In this document: positions 14,239 through 30,056 of the stretch, piece by piece
Layout of the letters: each line of letters starts with the position of its first letter
How positions within the stretch are numbered: position 1 is the stretch's first letter
NCBI GenBank assembly: GCA_012861695.1
Contig: JAAOOA010000433.1
Location: forward strand, 1-64,000
From: Trematomus loennbergii
Lineage: Eukaryota; Chordata; Actinopteri; Perciformes; Nototheniidae
Reading direction: 5' to 3'
DNA: 64,000 bases
The notes under the pieces: generated by a model
The model's input: only the letters and a program-made list of their open reading frames with translations
The model's database searches: none
What the model was told of the DNA's origin: nothing
Made by a program: the position numbers and the translations under genes

Positions 14239-15078
14239 CAGGGGTGCCCAATAATACGTCGATCGCAAAGGTAGTGTGGGTAGATCGCATGGCATTGAAA
14301 AAAAAAAGGAAAAATTGTATTGTATGGTGCCATACGGGTTCATGCCGTTATGAGGGGGCCTCACCTCCTCATCTGAAGCGCAAACAGTTTATCCGCCGTT
14401 TAGTCTAGGGATGCCAGCGATTATTCGATTTTTCGAATATTCGTTACAGTCTCCATAATCGAAAATTATTTTAAAATTCGATTTTATTTATATATATTTT
14501 TATTATTATTTATGTTTTTCTTTTTTTTCCTGGCTTAGTTTCAACCAAAATATAGACTAATGCTAATAATAGTAATAGTATTAATAATTGTAAATGGCAC
14601 ACCAGTTTGTTTTACTGTAAACTTGGAGGAAGCCAGCAGCGCAGGCTGCGCAGAGTGCAGACTGCTGCTGCAGCCTGCTACACACCGACCCCGCCCCCCC
14701 CCCCCCCTTCTCCGTCACACGTGCGATTGATTTATTGGCGATATACAGAACAGTGAGAACAACACAACTAAAGATGAACAAAGAAGAGTTCCTCGTGGAA
14801 CTACTTCGAACTGACAAGTGCAAATGAAGTCAAATACAAGCTCTGCGAAAATACTTTTTTTTTTTCTCTCCCGCGCGGGGGGGGGGGGGGGGGGGGGGAT
14901 GGTCGGCGAACGATCGATTAATATTCGCCAGGGCTGTCCGATTTTCGAATCGATCATGGTCAGTTTCTGACCCCCCCCCCCCCCCCGCGACACAGATTGG
15001 GCTTGGGCAGTGTCTACCCTGTAGGTAGATCTTTTGGGCTTGGTCATTTTAAAAGTAGCTCCCAAGCTGAAACCCCTG
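14239..15078. mobile_element. hAT-type non-autonomous element, 8-bp target duplication
   Basis: Flanked by an exact 8-bp direct repeat GTTCACAC (14,231-14,238 and 15,079-15,086). Ends are CAGGGGTGCCC on the left and CCCCTG on the right, as in hAT elements. The interior includes homopolymer G and C runs (about 14,693-14,706, 14,877-14,899 and 14,971-14,987) and palindromic TTCGAATATTCG-like sequence that suggests a second nested element. No transposase frame. Confidence 0.8.
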
Positions 15079-15728
15079 GTTCACACCAACAACTGGAATC
15101 CATCAAAAACAACTGGGATTGATTCTTAAATGAACCGCTTGAATTCATCATCATTGAGAAAAAGGGCATCAAATTACTGCAACCTCAAAATCCTCAGCAA
15201 GTCAATTTACCAATGCCAACTTGGAGGTTTTAAGGACGATCCACATTTGTTCTTGGATGCCAAACTATCCCACGGGAACGCAGCCTTTGATGTCGAGGAG
15301 ACACAACAAATGTCCTCAACAGAAATCTCCAGAGAGCTCACGGTAGATCATAAAATCCAGACTTGAACCGACAGCTCCGCAGCAGCTGTTCTGTCACGTT
15401 CAACAATGAAAGGAACTCGCCACTTATTCATTACAACCACATTTGACACAAAGGACATAAAACAATGTCACAAAACACATGGGACTGACATGGGGGAGAG
15501 GTTTAAAATGATAGATTACAGGGGCTGGGTGTCGTTTAATAGCTGTGTTTCTACCTCATTACCCATTATTATCATAGTCAAAATATGTACAGTATGTGTT
15601 GCAGCTGCTGCGGTAGTCGGCCAATCACATGCTGCTTTTAAATTGGAGAATGCTTGCGGTGATTGGCTACAAGCAAAACCATACATGTATTATTTCTTCT
15701 AGATATGGGAACTAAAAGTATTGTTTTT
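15079..15728. other. Non-coding, no gene seen
   Basis: Two 78-98 codon plus-strand frames (15,130-15,366 and 15,406-15,702) show no domain and no splice context. Confidence 0.4.
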
Positions 15729-16027
15729 GGGCTGCAAAATTAGTCTAAATGTTATCAAAATCGCAATATGGACTACTAGTGTAATATCCAAATTGCAGTA
15801 GGCGCAATATGTGGAAAGATATGTGAAAATATTTGAATAAAGTATTGGGGTAAAAACCTTTGTTTGGTATAGATAGTCTTAAAATAAATCCCACTATTAT
15901 CATTTTAATGTCTTTCAATGATAATGTGAATAAAGTGTAATTCCCTCTTATATTGCGAATAATGTTGTAATTGCAATATAAGTCAATAATCATCACAATT
16001 AGGGTTTTTTCCAAAATCATGCAGCCC
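15729..16027. mobile_element. Probable small hAT-like MITE (GGGCTGCA ends)
   Basis: Begins GGCTGCAAAATTAG and ends CCAAAATCATGCAGCCCT, an inverted repeat of a kind common in fish genomes. AT-rich interior, no frame of interest. I could not identify a convincing 8-bp target duplication. Confidence 0.5.
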
Positions 16028-16396
16028 TACATGTATATTGTCTGATTGGAGAAGTTACCCAACTTTGTACTGGTTTAATCCCAGTCAGTACATTGGTCAC
16101 ATAAAGCAATAACTAGCCCTATAGATAACTCTAAAACATGGCTTTATATGGTATTTTCCCCACTGTTATTTCCATATCAACCTTTACTTTGAGATGTCTA
16201 AGCGTTGACCGATAGCCTGGCACTTAGCAAACATTGCTAAAAGGCTGACTCACTAAATGGCTAAACCAGAAGCTAATGGCTAACTTCTTTAGCAGACAAA
16301 CATTGAACTCACGAGTCATCACACAGCTGATCACCGGCTTCAAGGAAATCAAATATTCTAGTCATATAATTATGAGCTCTGATATGTATATGTATG

Positions 16397-19985
<3,589 letters not shown>

Positions 19986-19989
19986 TATA

Positions 19990-21095
19990 CAATGCAAATA
20001 TGAACCCACAAGTGTAAATATATACGTAAATATTGTGAAAAATCACCATGTAAAACGTAGGGAGAATTAACTCACTGGCAATGCATTAAGAAGACTTTTT
20101 GGGCACTTTTAGCTCATGTAATTCAGATTTTCCAACATATATTGTCATTGTGAACTCAAAATAAGTGAAATACAGGAAAATATAAACCCAAAGGCGTAAA
20201 TATATACAAGAATATTGGGAAATGACCATACAAAATGAAATATAGTGAGAGAAGACTTTTGAGGCAGCTTCTGGAATTCAGATTTTCACACATCTTGTCA
20301 TGGTCAACTACAATGGTTTGAAGTAACTAAGTACATACTATAAGTGAAATACGATGAAAATATGAAGCCAAAAGTGTAAATATATACTTAAATATTGTGA
20401 AATTGCCATACAAAATGTAACACAGTGAAAATAAACCCACTTGTTGTGCATTATGAAGACTTTTGGGGCACTTTTAGGACATGTAATTCAGATTTTCACA
20501 CATATATTGTCGTGGTCAACTCAAATGTGTGAAATACAATGCAAATATAAACCCAAAAGTGTAAATATATACACAAATATTGTGAAATCACAATGCAAAA
20601 TGTAACACAGTGAAAATAAACCCACTTTTTGTGCATTGGGAAGACTTCTGCTGCACTTTTAGCTCATTTAACTCAGATTTTCACACATCTTGTCATTGTC
20701 AACTTCAGTGGTGTGAAGTAACTCAGTACATTTACTCAAATACTACAGTCAAAATGAGTGAAACACAATGAAAATATGAACCCAAAAGTGTAAATATATA
20801 CATAAATGTTACGAAATTGCCCTATAAAATGTAACACAGTGAAAATAAACCCACTTTTAGTACATTAGGAACACTTTTGGGGCACTTTTATCTCAGAGTT
20901 TCACACATATTATCATGGTCAACTCAAAATGAGTGAAATACAATGCAAATATGAACCCAAAAGTGTAAATACATACTTAAATATTGTGGAATTGCCATGC
21001 AAAATGTAACACAGTGAAAATAAACCCACTTTTTGTGCATTCTGGACACTTTTGCTGCACTTTTATCTAATTTAACTCAGATTTTCACACATAAT
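19990..21095. repeat. Degenerate tandem array of about 180-bp units, 6 copies
   Basis: A landmark reading like GTGTAAATATATAC recurs near 20,012, 20,195, 20,372, 20,558, 20,787 and 20,965, i.e. spacing of 183, 177, 186, 229 and 178 bp. Other shared pieces are GACTTTTGGGGCACTTTTA, CAGATTTTCACACAT and GTAACACAGTGAAAATAAAC. The copies are diverged and AT-rich. The array ends just inside intron 1 of the Shroom gene. Confidence 0.9.
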
Positions 21096-21109
21096 CATGG
21101 TCAGCTTAC

Positions 21110-21232
21110 TTTTGTGATGATGAGTGGCTCTCCGTGCTCGAGCCCTCCTTTCAGCGTGAACCCCCAAGGTGCGCCCCCGCTCAACTGGACCTGAATGTGG
21201 AGGAAAGACACGAGCTGCTCCACGGTCTCCAT
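21110..21232 (-). CDS. shroom4: Shroom family (probably shroom4), first coding exon
   Basis: Read on the minus strand, an ATG at 21,232 opens a 41-codon exon that ends at 21,110 before a consensus GTAAGC donor. The peptide contains [19 protein letters not shown], the hallmark start of the PDZ domain at the N-terminus of Shroom proteins; here it begins within about 12 residues of the initiator Met. Shroom proteins bind F-actin and recruit Rho kinase to drive apical constriction or control cell architecture. The remaining exons must lie leftward; none was recognised down to position 1, which implies a long first intron (SHROOM4 has one in human). The paralogue is inferred from context: human SHROOM4 is the head-to-head neighbour of BMP15, and bmp15 is the next gene here. 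SHROOM1-type identity cannot be excluded from 41 residues. Confidence 0.85.
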
Positions 21233-21480
21233 TTCTCTCTCTCCGGTTATCCCGGTATTTCTCTCCGGTTCTCTCTCTGTCTGTCTTCAGTCCTCAGCGG
21301 AGCCGGTAGCGGTGCCTCGGCTTCTCCATCCCGGCTCTAACAACAACAAGGAGTGGATGGATGAATGGGGAGTGAGTGGAAGAAGAGGGGGAGGGAGGAA
21401 AAGTTTTAAACTAGTGTCAAGCTAGTTGGAGTTAGCATTGTTATGTCGTATGCTACTTCCGGTCAAGGCGGAAGAAAACA
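21233..21480 (-). promoter_or_regulatory. Probable shroom 5' UTR and promoter region
   Basis: Sequence just upstream of the Shroom start is clearly richer in CpG than the surrounding AT-rich DNA and has repeated TCTCTCCGGTT motifs. No TATA box is evident in the right place. Assignment as 5' UTR/promoter is positional inference. Confidence 0.45.
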
Positions 21481-23052
21481 GAATTTAATGTTGTATCCGT
21501 CACAGTATTTATAAAATAAAATAAGTCTAACATTGTAGAAAACTGTGTGGTAGCGGGTATTTACATAATAACATACAGATTCTTCAAGTCTACTTATGTA
21601 TCTAAAAAGTTAATAAGTACGTAATAACGGTTTTATTTTTAAATCGAAATCACACACTTCCGGTTACGTATGCTAGCTTGACGCAGTTTGAAACTTTGGT
21701 AATCGAGCGGGAAGTGATTGGCAGAGAGTTCAACCAATAGCAGAGAGGCTCTGACTGGCTGTGTCCAATGAGAAGTTAGGGGGAGGGGTGTCAAGCAACA
21801 ACCGCCGTAATAACATCAGGCAGGCGACTACAACAAAATAACAGAAACAGAAGTAAGTGGCTCGTTTGAAACATGAAACCCGCCACTTTGCCACCAACCC
21901 TGGAAAAACTATTATCAGTTCAGTTAAAAAAAGAGTATTTAGAAAGCTATTGCATAAATATTACAGCAATTATTAAATATCTTTACTGACATTTTTTTAA
22001 TTCCACAGTAAAAAGATCATTTTGGCTCCGTCCTTTACTAACATTGAATGTAACAGAAGTGGATGAAAGTCACTAAATACTGTACAATTATTAAGTATTC
22101 CTACTTCACTTGAGTATTTCCACTCTTTGCTATTTTATGCTTCTACTTCAATAGATTACAGACACAAATATTGTCTTATTTACGCCACTATTTTGTTGCT
22201 AGTGCTTGTACTTTGAATGCATGATTTTTGACTTGTAACAGAGTACTTCTTCATTACTGTCAGGCACTGCATGCAAGTTTAATTTTGATAGTTGAATATT
22301 TCAACTATTGATAGATATACTCCCTCACATTGGTGCATTGCTACTTTTGACAATGTGGTATTGATCTGGTAAAAATGAATTTTCTTTATTTTTAGCTTAA
22401 CGCACATTTTGTCAAAGCCGCCATTCATACACACAGTGAACAAGTACAGAACATACTACTGCGGGCCAAAAACAACATTTGCTATCACATCCCACACATT
22501 TCTAAACTCTTACCAGTCGTACCAGTCTGCATGTCTCACCACCATATTAAGACATACTCAAAAAAGCAGTTAACAAGCAGTCCCTAAAGGAGCATATTGT
22601 ATATAACAATTAAAGTATTAAACCCAAAAAATAATGTTTCTGTTTTAATCAAGCCTCCTCATATAGCTGTTGCTATACTAAGTCAATATTTCTTTGATTC
22701 TGAGTCATTATCTTTGATATACTTAATCATTGTTTTTGCAATACTAAGTCATCAAAGTGACTAACAGGGTCTTTTTTCACCATAAGGCGAATGAAAAGAA
22801 TGCAAAAACTTCTAGGTTTGAAGTCAAACTTTTGTTTTCTGCCTGTTTTTGACAAAGTTATTTATGTAATCAAACATTTTTCTGCCTGACTGAAGCCCTT
22901 ATAGCCATGTATTGTTTTCCCCCCATAGTTTCTAATCTTTCCACACTCTCTCTTCAGACTGAAATGATCGGGATTGGAGATAATCACTGTTGTGGAATGT
23001 CCCCACACTGCAGTGCCCACTTAACTGAATGTGTGTGTGAACGAGTGACAAT

Positions 23053-23119
<67 letters not shown>

Positions 23120-23148
23120 GTGTGTGTGTGTGTGTGTGTGTGGTGTGT

Positions 23149-23179
<31 letters not shown>

Positions 23180-24600
23180 GTGTGGAGAGAAAGAACAAGT
23201 AAAGGAGAGAAGATGAAGAGAATCAAAGATGCAAACATGCCCAGACATCTCACTCCTCATCCCGACCACGAGCCGTTTTTTCGGTCTGATCAGGCAACCT
23301 TTTTTCTTCCTTTTAAACTATTTTGTGTTCTTAGAAACTGTAATATTTGGGTTTGTGGTGAGTGCTGCTTTCTTCTTGTATTTCTTCTACAGAAACAGGA
23401 TGTCAGAAGATCCCAAAGCTCTCAAAGTATACAAAAACAAACAAACATTATATCAAACCGACTGAAACCAGAGCTGGCAGGTATAGTCTGGGAGGAAACA
23501 CAAACAATGCAAACCACATGTATTTTTACCCCAGACTGAGATGGAAAGTAACCAAGAGTGTTCAGATCCTTATCTTAAGTAAAAGTACAAATAACAAAGT
23601 CTAAAATACTCTGTAACCAGTCAAATTCATATTGTTTATTATCAGCTCAGCACATGTAATTTTAATACAGGCCCCTTTGAGTAAAAATGTTGAGTAATTT
23701 TCTACCACCTGATGGCACCATAGAGAGATATGTTCACCTCTCACTCACTACAGGTATGATCAAACTGAAAACCTTGTCAAACTTATCAAATGTTGTGTTT
23801 TTTCTTTGATATCCCAAATGTAAACTTTGTTTATCTTGACCTATATATTAAGAGACTCAAATAAGTTAGTATGTGTTTAGCTAATGCCTGTGTATATAGC
23901 TAAATTCATTTTTTATACTTAACAAAACAAAATGGGACTCTGTGTTAAGTTGATCTTGAGTCAAGTTATAAAACTTTGGATGCTAGTAAAGTAAAGCAAC
24001 ACATTTACACAATATCATATTGAATATTAAGTCATCCATAGAAACATAAACACATTAGATAAAACTTAATAATAGTGGCACAATATGTAGATATTTAAAA
24101 AGAGAATGGTTGCACTAAAGAACAAGTCACTACATATGTATGTGAACACTTAATTGTTTAATAATAAGAAAGTATATGGTAAAATGTAGAGAACAAGTAT
24201 GTGAATTTACATTAAATATTCTGTGTGATAAATGAATCACCAAAAAAATCCAGGATAGATACAATTCTTCATACTTACTGATGTTGTTTTTTTGTACATT
24301 TAATTACATTTTTGGGGATATTTCATATTCATAGAAAGATATGGGCTGACTCCAACCCTAATTTTGAACTAAAACAATAGTAGCACTTTAAAAAATATGA
24401 ATAATAAGGCAATCAAAACGAATTGTGTATTTAACAATTATTTAATCTGAAATATTACTGTGTTTTTTTAAATGTATTTACTTCATTACTTTATATGTCT
24501 ATTTCTGATGTGGACTTTGTTATATTATATACAACAAATATGATGTTCATTATGTTCTTTAAAAAAAAAAAAAAAGCACAAGTCGCCATCTTGCTTATCT
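21481..24600. other. Intergenic between shroom and bmp15, no gene seen
   Basis: AT-rich, with a (TG)n microsatellite at about 23,056-23,184. A CCAAT-type motif lies near 21,735-21,770. The 210-codon frame across the (TG)n tract is not a gene. No exon recognised on either strand. Confidence 0.5.
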
Positions 24601-24611
24601 TACGCACAGGT

Positions 24612-24667
24612 CACGTGACTCCCTTACGCTACTTTAGGCGTTTCGCGCACACCAGACGGGTTAATTG
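24612..24667 (+). promoter_or_regulatory. Candidate bmp15 promoter motifs: E-box and TAATTG
   Basis: A palindromic E-box CACGTG at 24,612-24,617 and a TAATTG at 24,662-24,667 lie 150-205 bases before the bmp15 start codon. In mammals, E-boxes (FIGLA) and TAATTG (NOBOX) are used by oocyte genes. Here the match is by short motif only. Confidence 0.3.
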
Positions 24668-24815
24668 GGTTCGCCGTCAATTTCAGGAAGTTGATTGTCA
24701 TGTCTAAAACGGCCCGAGGCCAGGCGAGCCTGTAAATCAGAAAAGTTGCCAACTTTAGCCTCTTTTGGTGGAGCTCACTAGTAGCACCAGAGGTTTTTTA
24801 TATATTTATCCCAAA

Positions 24816-26764
24816 ATGAAGGCGACCGGTGTGTGCGTCCTGTCCTGTTTTATCTTCCTCTTGTACTCCACCTGCACCGGGGTGTTGGCCGGAAATAACA
24901 TGGCCTCCCATCGCCGCACACCGAAGAGAAGCCGGTGGAGTCAACAAAGCTCCTCGAGGCACAAAGGCGCGCACCACCGGCCGCTGACGCACGAGCAGAA
25001 AGCGGACCAGAACCTGCAGTTCATGTTGAGTCTCTACCAAAGCGCTGCAGAACCGGACGGCAGGCCCAAACAGCACCGGAAGTTCGGCTCCAACACGGTG
25101 CGACTCCTGAGACCCTCCGCGTCCTCGGTGCACTACCTGCCGGCCTCCAGAGGTGAGTTACTGCGGGGACTAGTGTAGGAGCCAAAATGCTACTTAGCCT
25201 GAGTTTTTATTTGTAGTATTATTATTATTATTATTTGTTTACGAAACTTGTATTTGTATTTGTTGAACACATCCAGCAATCGTCACATGGGTGTGGTTTG
25301 TGTATTTAGGTCACCTGTTTCATGTCGGGTGCGGATGACAGAGGGTGAGCTTGTGCTGACATTTTTTCTGTTGACCGTTTTTGTCCCCCCAAGTTATTGT
25401 GCGTTTTGATTTTGTTTGTTAAATATCTTCAACCCATCTTACTTCAGTACGGACTTTCTCTGATAGCTATAGCTCTAGCTGAAACTTTTATCCAAAGTGA
25501 CTTACAATATAAGTGCTGCATTCAGAAGAGATTCTACTTGTGGGTTATCTGTCGCCATTTTGTTCCATTTTTTCAGACTCTGTAAATAACCCTAACCCCT
25601 AGGATTAATGTTTTGTTATTTTGAGAAATGAAAAGTTCATGTGGAGGAGCCAGCTACCCGCTATTAAAAAGTGGTGACCCACAAGTACCGAGATTCTTAT
25701 TTATCTTTTAGCAAAGATGCAGTCCAAACAGGTGAGACTGAATATATGTAGACTCTCTGATGTCCTCATATGTTGTTTCTTTCTCTCCTTCAGATTACCA
25801 CTACAGCTTCACAGTCCAGTACAACCTCGACACTCTTCCCTCGGAGCAGCTGATCAGAGCCTCGTTCATCCACCTCCGCTCTTCCTCTCCCTCCTCTTCC
25901 TCTCCCTCCTCCTCCTCCTCCTCCCCCCCCCGGGCCTCTGACCCTCCGCGCTGCAGGGCTCAGATCACCTCGCTGGGCAAAGATAGCGTTGTGACCCTGG
26001 AGCCCCACGAAAGATGGTCTGAAACCGACATCACCGCTCACCTGCAGCAGAGGAAACAAAATGGCGCCGGGGGTCACCTCACCCTCACCGCCCGGTACTT
26101 GTGCACCGAGCCTTGGAAGGAAGACGGCAGGTACTCGTCGTGGTGGCTGAGTCTTCGAGGGGGGAAAAAAAGGCGTCGGGAGCTTCACCTGGATGTCCCG
26201 GCTCTTCTTTTGTACCTGGAGCAGCAGCGAGATGTGAGGGATTACCTGTTTGAGGCAAAAGGTGAAGAAGTCATGAAGCGACTGCATCACTTTCATCCTT
26301 CTTTCAGCCGCCAACGACGATCCAAAGAACTCCCGTCTTCAGACACATCAGTGGATGTCCTGAAGAACTCCCCAACGTCCTCCGCGTCTTTCTCCAACGC
26401 CCCTTCTTCCTCCGCCGACTTCCCCAACGAGAAACGTAAAACCAGCATGCCGAAGAACCACTGCAAGCTGCACTCGTTCCGCCTCTCCTTCGATGAGCTC
26501 GGTTGGGTGAACTATATCGCGCCGCCGGTGTACAACCCGCGTTTCTGCCAGGGAAAGTGCCCGAGGTTACTGACGTACGGCTTCCAGTCCCCGAGACACG
26601 CCATCATCCAGACCATCATCAACGACCAGGGCGTGGGGGATTTACCGCCTTTATCCTGCGTGCCTTTTAAGTACATGCCCATAAGCGTGTTGGTGGTGGA
26701 GAAGAAGATTGTGGAGTACAAGGAGCTGGAGGACATGGTGGCCGAGTCGTGCACATGTCGCTGA
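24816..26764 (+). CDS. bmp15: Bone morphogenetic protein 15 (two exons)
   Basis: Exon 1 is 24,816-25,152 (ends AG|GTGAGT), exon 2 is 25,794-26,764 (after CTCCTTCAG); phase-1 junction, total 435 codons plus stop. Residues 1-27 form a signal peptide. The prodomain holds the BMP15-like stretch LYQSAAEPDGRPKQHRKFG in exon 1. A Ser/Pro tract encoded by TCC repeats lies at about 25,876-25,935. A furin-type RQRR site is at residues 285-288; a second basic site (NEKR) is closer to the first mature cysteine. The C-terminal TGF-beta domain runs from Cys336 to Cys434 with six cysteines. The fourth canonical cysteine is replaced by Ser, as in BMP15 and GDF9, so dimers lack the interchain disulfide. The end AESCTCR and SPRHAIIQ favour BMP15 over GDF9. 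It is an oocyte-secreted ligand controlling follicle growth. Head-to-head with shroom. Confidence 0.95.
25153..25793 (+). other. bmp15: bmp15 intron
   Basis: 641-bp intron with GTGAGT donor and CTCTCCTTCAG acceptor. It contains a short (ATT)n near 25,218-25,236. A single intron in the prodomain is the usual BMP15/GDF9 gene structure. Confidence 0.9.
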
Positions 26765-27586
26765 ACACGCGCACTAAAAGACTACAAGAAGGGAGGGCAT
26801 GATTTGGCGGTCAGTCTTTGATCTACTAACCATAATGAGCTCGAGACTGAAGCAGGAAGTCCTTGTGGTTTCAGATCTTCCCTGTGAAAGCACTTTAAAA
26901 AGAAGCAGCCGCGAGTCCTTTTGTTCTGTAGAGCACTGGGAAGAGTTGTGAGTGTGCTGTTTGCAATATTTATAATGTCACTTATGTGTTTTTCCTAGGG
27001 AGCTGGTGAATGTGGAAGCATTTTAAGCTACTTGAGTGTAATTTAACATGCTAAACCTAACTTCCAGGGTAATTTGATGCAATTGATTAAACATCAGGGG
27101 TACCTATTTTAAGAAAATGATCCATCTTCAATGTCTAACCTCAAACCACAGCCATGTAATGATTTTGTTTTTCTTGTGCCTGTTTATATATTCGTCTTTT
27201 GTTCTTCTGTGTCGTTCTTTTACAAAACCTGATCTGTGTTTCTTCTTCAGAGCCAGATTCTCCCAAAAAAATAGTGTAAAAAACATTTCTGCATATAATG
27301 TGATGGCAATGATTGAGGCCACTGTTACGCTATACAAAAGTATTTTAAAGGACAAAGTTACCGTTAAGGCCTTGCGACGTCGCACTTTTGCTGTTTACAG
27401 TCAGAACATTTCCATTTTGTATGTATTTATAAACTTAAAAAAGGCTGTTTTTGGCTGAACTGTCTTAGAAAAAAAACATAAAATTAAGGATTAAGAAAAT
27501 ATAACTGTTGAATGTTAATAACGATAAACAGTAATGTTGGAGTGGAAAGAAATGCAATTTTTATTACCAGTGAATATTAATTATGA
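26765..27586 (+). other. bmp15: bmp15 3' UTR
   Basis: Follows the TGA at 26,762-26,764 and runs to the AATAAA at 27,587. Short open frames inside (for example 27,117-27,458) have no recognisable content. Confidence 0.6.
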
Positions 27587-27592
27587 AATAAA
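27587..27592 (+). terminator. bmp15: Poly(A) signal AATAAA, probable bmp15 3' end
   Basis: Canonical AATAAA about 820 bases after the stop, followed by a T-rich downstream element near 27,620-27,635. It is the first strong signal after the stop that I found. Confidence 0.65.
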
Positions 27593-27683
27593 ATGCATGT
27601 TTTCTAAAACCTGAGTTATTGTCATTTTTTTTTAGGATGTCGAAAAGTGTATTCTGTGTCTTTTAAAATTGTAATTATTTTCA

Positions 27684-28640
27684 GGTGTATATCAGTATGT
27701 AGTGTCTCTACTTTAAAGAGTCCTCTCCTGCTGATGTTCAGGTGTATATCAGTATGTAGTGTCTCTACTTTAAAGAGTCCTCTCCTGCTGATGTTCAGGT
27801 GTATATCAGTATGTAGTGTCTCTACTTTAAAGAGTCCTCTCCTGCTGATGTTCAGGTGTATATCAGTATGTAGTGTCTCTACTTTAAAGAGTCCTCTCCT
27901 GCTGATGTTCAGGTGTATATCAGTATGTAGTGTCTCTACTTTAAAGAGTCCTCTCCTGCTGATGTTCAGGTGTATATCAGTATGTAGTGTCTCTGCTTTA
28001 AAGAGTCCTCTCCTGCTGATGTTCAGCTGTATATCAGTATGTAGTGTCTCTACTTTAAAGAGTCCTCTCCTGATGATGTTCAGGTGTATATCAGTATGTA
28101 GTGTCTCTACTTTAAAGAGTCCTCTCCTGCTGATGTTCAGGTGTATATCAGTATGTAGTGTCTCTACTTTTAAAGAGTCCTCTCCTGCTGATGTTCAGGT
28201 GTATATCAGTATGTAGTGTCTCTACTTTAAAGAGTCCTCTCCTGCTGATGTTCAGGTGTATATCAGTATGTAGTGTCTCTACTTTAAAGAGTCCTCTCCT
28301 GCTGATGTTCAGGTGTATATCAGTATGTAGTGTCTCTATTTTAAAGAGTCCTCTCCTGCTGATGTTCAGGTGTATATCAGTATGTAGTGTCTCTACTTTA
28401 AAGAGTCCTCTCCTGCTGATGTTCAGGTGTATATCAGTATGTAGTGTCTCTACTTTAAAGAGTCCTCTCCTGCTGATGTTCAGGTGTATATCAGTATGTA
28501 GTGTCTCTACTTTAAAGAGTCCTCTCCTGCTGATGTTCAGGTGTATGTCAGTATGTAGTGTCTCTACTTTAAAGAGTCCTCTCCTGCTGATGTTCAGGTG
28601 TATATCAGTATGTAGTGTCTCTACTTTAAAGAGTCCTCGG
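27684..28640 (-). repeat. 57-bp minisatellite, about 17 copies, inverse of the 6.3-kb array
   Basis: Units repeat every 57 bases (landmark GTGTATATCAGTATGTAG at 27,685, 27,742 and so on), and the sequence is the reverse complement of the array at 6297-6885 with very few differences. One unit has an extra T near 28,170, which shifts the frame. Both strands have long spurious frames. It starts about 90 bases past the bmp15 poly(A) signal. Confidence 0.97.
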
Positions 28641-30056
28641 CTTAAAGATGTCCCGCCCCTTAGCCTATCACGTACAATGTGTTGGAGCGCTAGCCAATAG
28701 AAATGCAAGTGTTACAAAGTGATGAAAAAAAATCTTTGTCAAGTACTATAATGTAATATAGATTAGATTTACCAAACATAATACAATTTAAATTTGAAAA
28801 GAGATTATGTTGAAAATTGAAATCAATACAATACAAAAAACATTAAGGGGACATATCTTAAGAAAACTGTCCGAACCGAAAGTGCCTTTATTGTTCATAT
28901 AACAATATGTGGGATAGTGCATTATTGCATTCAGTCCAGCAGATGGTGCTCTTTGCTAAAACAAAATAATTAACTTTCACACACGTCCAAAATCCAGCCA
29001 TGGTCCTGGTTTGTACTTGAATGTGAAGTGTGTGCATGTTTCTTGTTGCATGCTGTGATCTCTGCGGCCTCTAAACATGTTCCTAAACATTTTCTGTTTG
29101 CCTCTTACTCTTTGTTAACCTCACTATCAGCAGAGAGCATTTGAGGTCATGTGGGATTTACACAAAGGAAAAAGTCCCAAGATAAGTGACTGTGTTTCCA
29201 ACTGCAAGGAAAGGTTAAATAACAAAAAAGAATGTGTTTGTGTTCATGCAGAGATTTACAGCTTGCAAAACTCACTCTAGATGAAATGAACACATCCCTG
29301 GCTTGTATGACGTCGTAGATAATACATTGAAAAAACTCAATATTGAAGTATTTTTCGGACTGATTTTTGGAAGTATTATGGTTGATAAATTGCCAATTTT
29401 TGTGCGGAAAATCCTCCATTTCCTACCAAACTTTTCTACAAAAAAGGCCGATGTTTAAGACAAGAGATGCAATGATTTCTTCTTTAAAACATGAAGGAAT
29501 TAACAGATTGCAGAGTTAAACTGAATGCTTAAATAAAAACATACAAATGAACAAAAACATGGCAACTGTGGGTTAAAAAACTGGAAGAGTCATTGCAAGT
29601 AAGTAGTAAGTGAGTCTTATGAGTAGAGTAATAAGAAACACATCTGTAATTGAGTCATTTATATTGATATGATCTGTTACCGTAACATTCTGTTTATACT
29701 GTGACTGGAGGTCTTCGGTTTTACGGGACCTCCCTGAACCTTTCATCAAGGGATTTGGGATGTGTGTGTCCTTCTCGTCCTAATCTCCTCTGACACATGT
29801 TGTAATGTTCAGAACTGACACACTCACTCTGAGACGTTCCCATAAACGCCACACGTGTCACGCATGGGAAGTGTCCTCTTACTAATCACCTCAGACAGAA
29901 AGGGGGCCATAAAGGTAAATTATTACAGGAAAGAGAACACTTCCAGTCTCTTCCTGGATCACGTGTGCAGAGAGAAAGAAAGAAAGTGTGTGAAAGGTGA
30001 AGTAATGAGTCAGACACACCGACTCCAATGTTTGCATTTACTGTAGGCTGTGTGTC
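28641..30056. other. Intergenic, no gene seen
   Basis: AT-rich unique sequence. Frames of 60-90 codons on both strands show no family resemblance. Confidence 0.45.

Noticed and set aside
24765..24815. Upstream start for bmp15
   Set aside because: The upstream in-frame codon is TTG; the ATG at 24,816 directly precedes a good signal peptide.
24816..26764. gdf9 instead of bmp15, suggested by the leap2 neighbourhood
   Set aside because: The prodomain motif near LYQSAAEPDG and the C-terminus AESCTCR follow BMP15; GDF9 ends differently (ATKCTCR-type).
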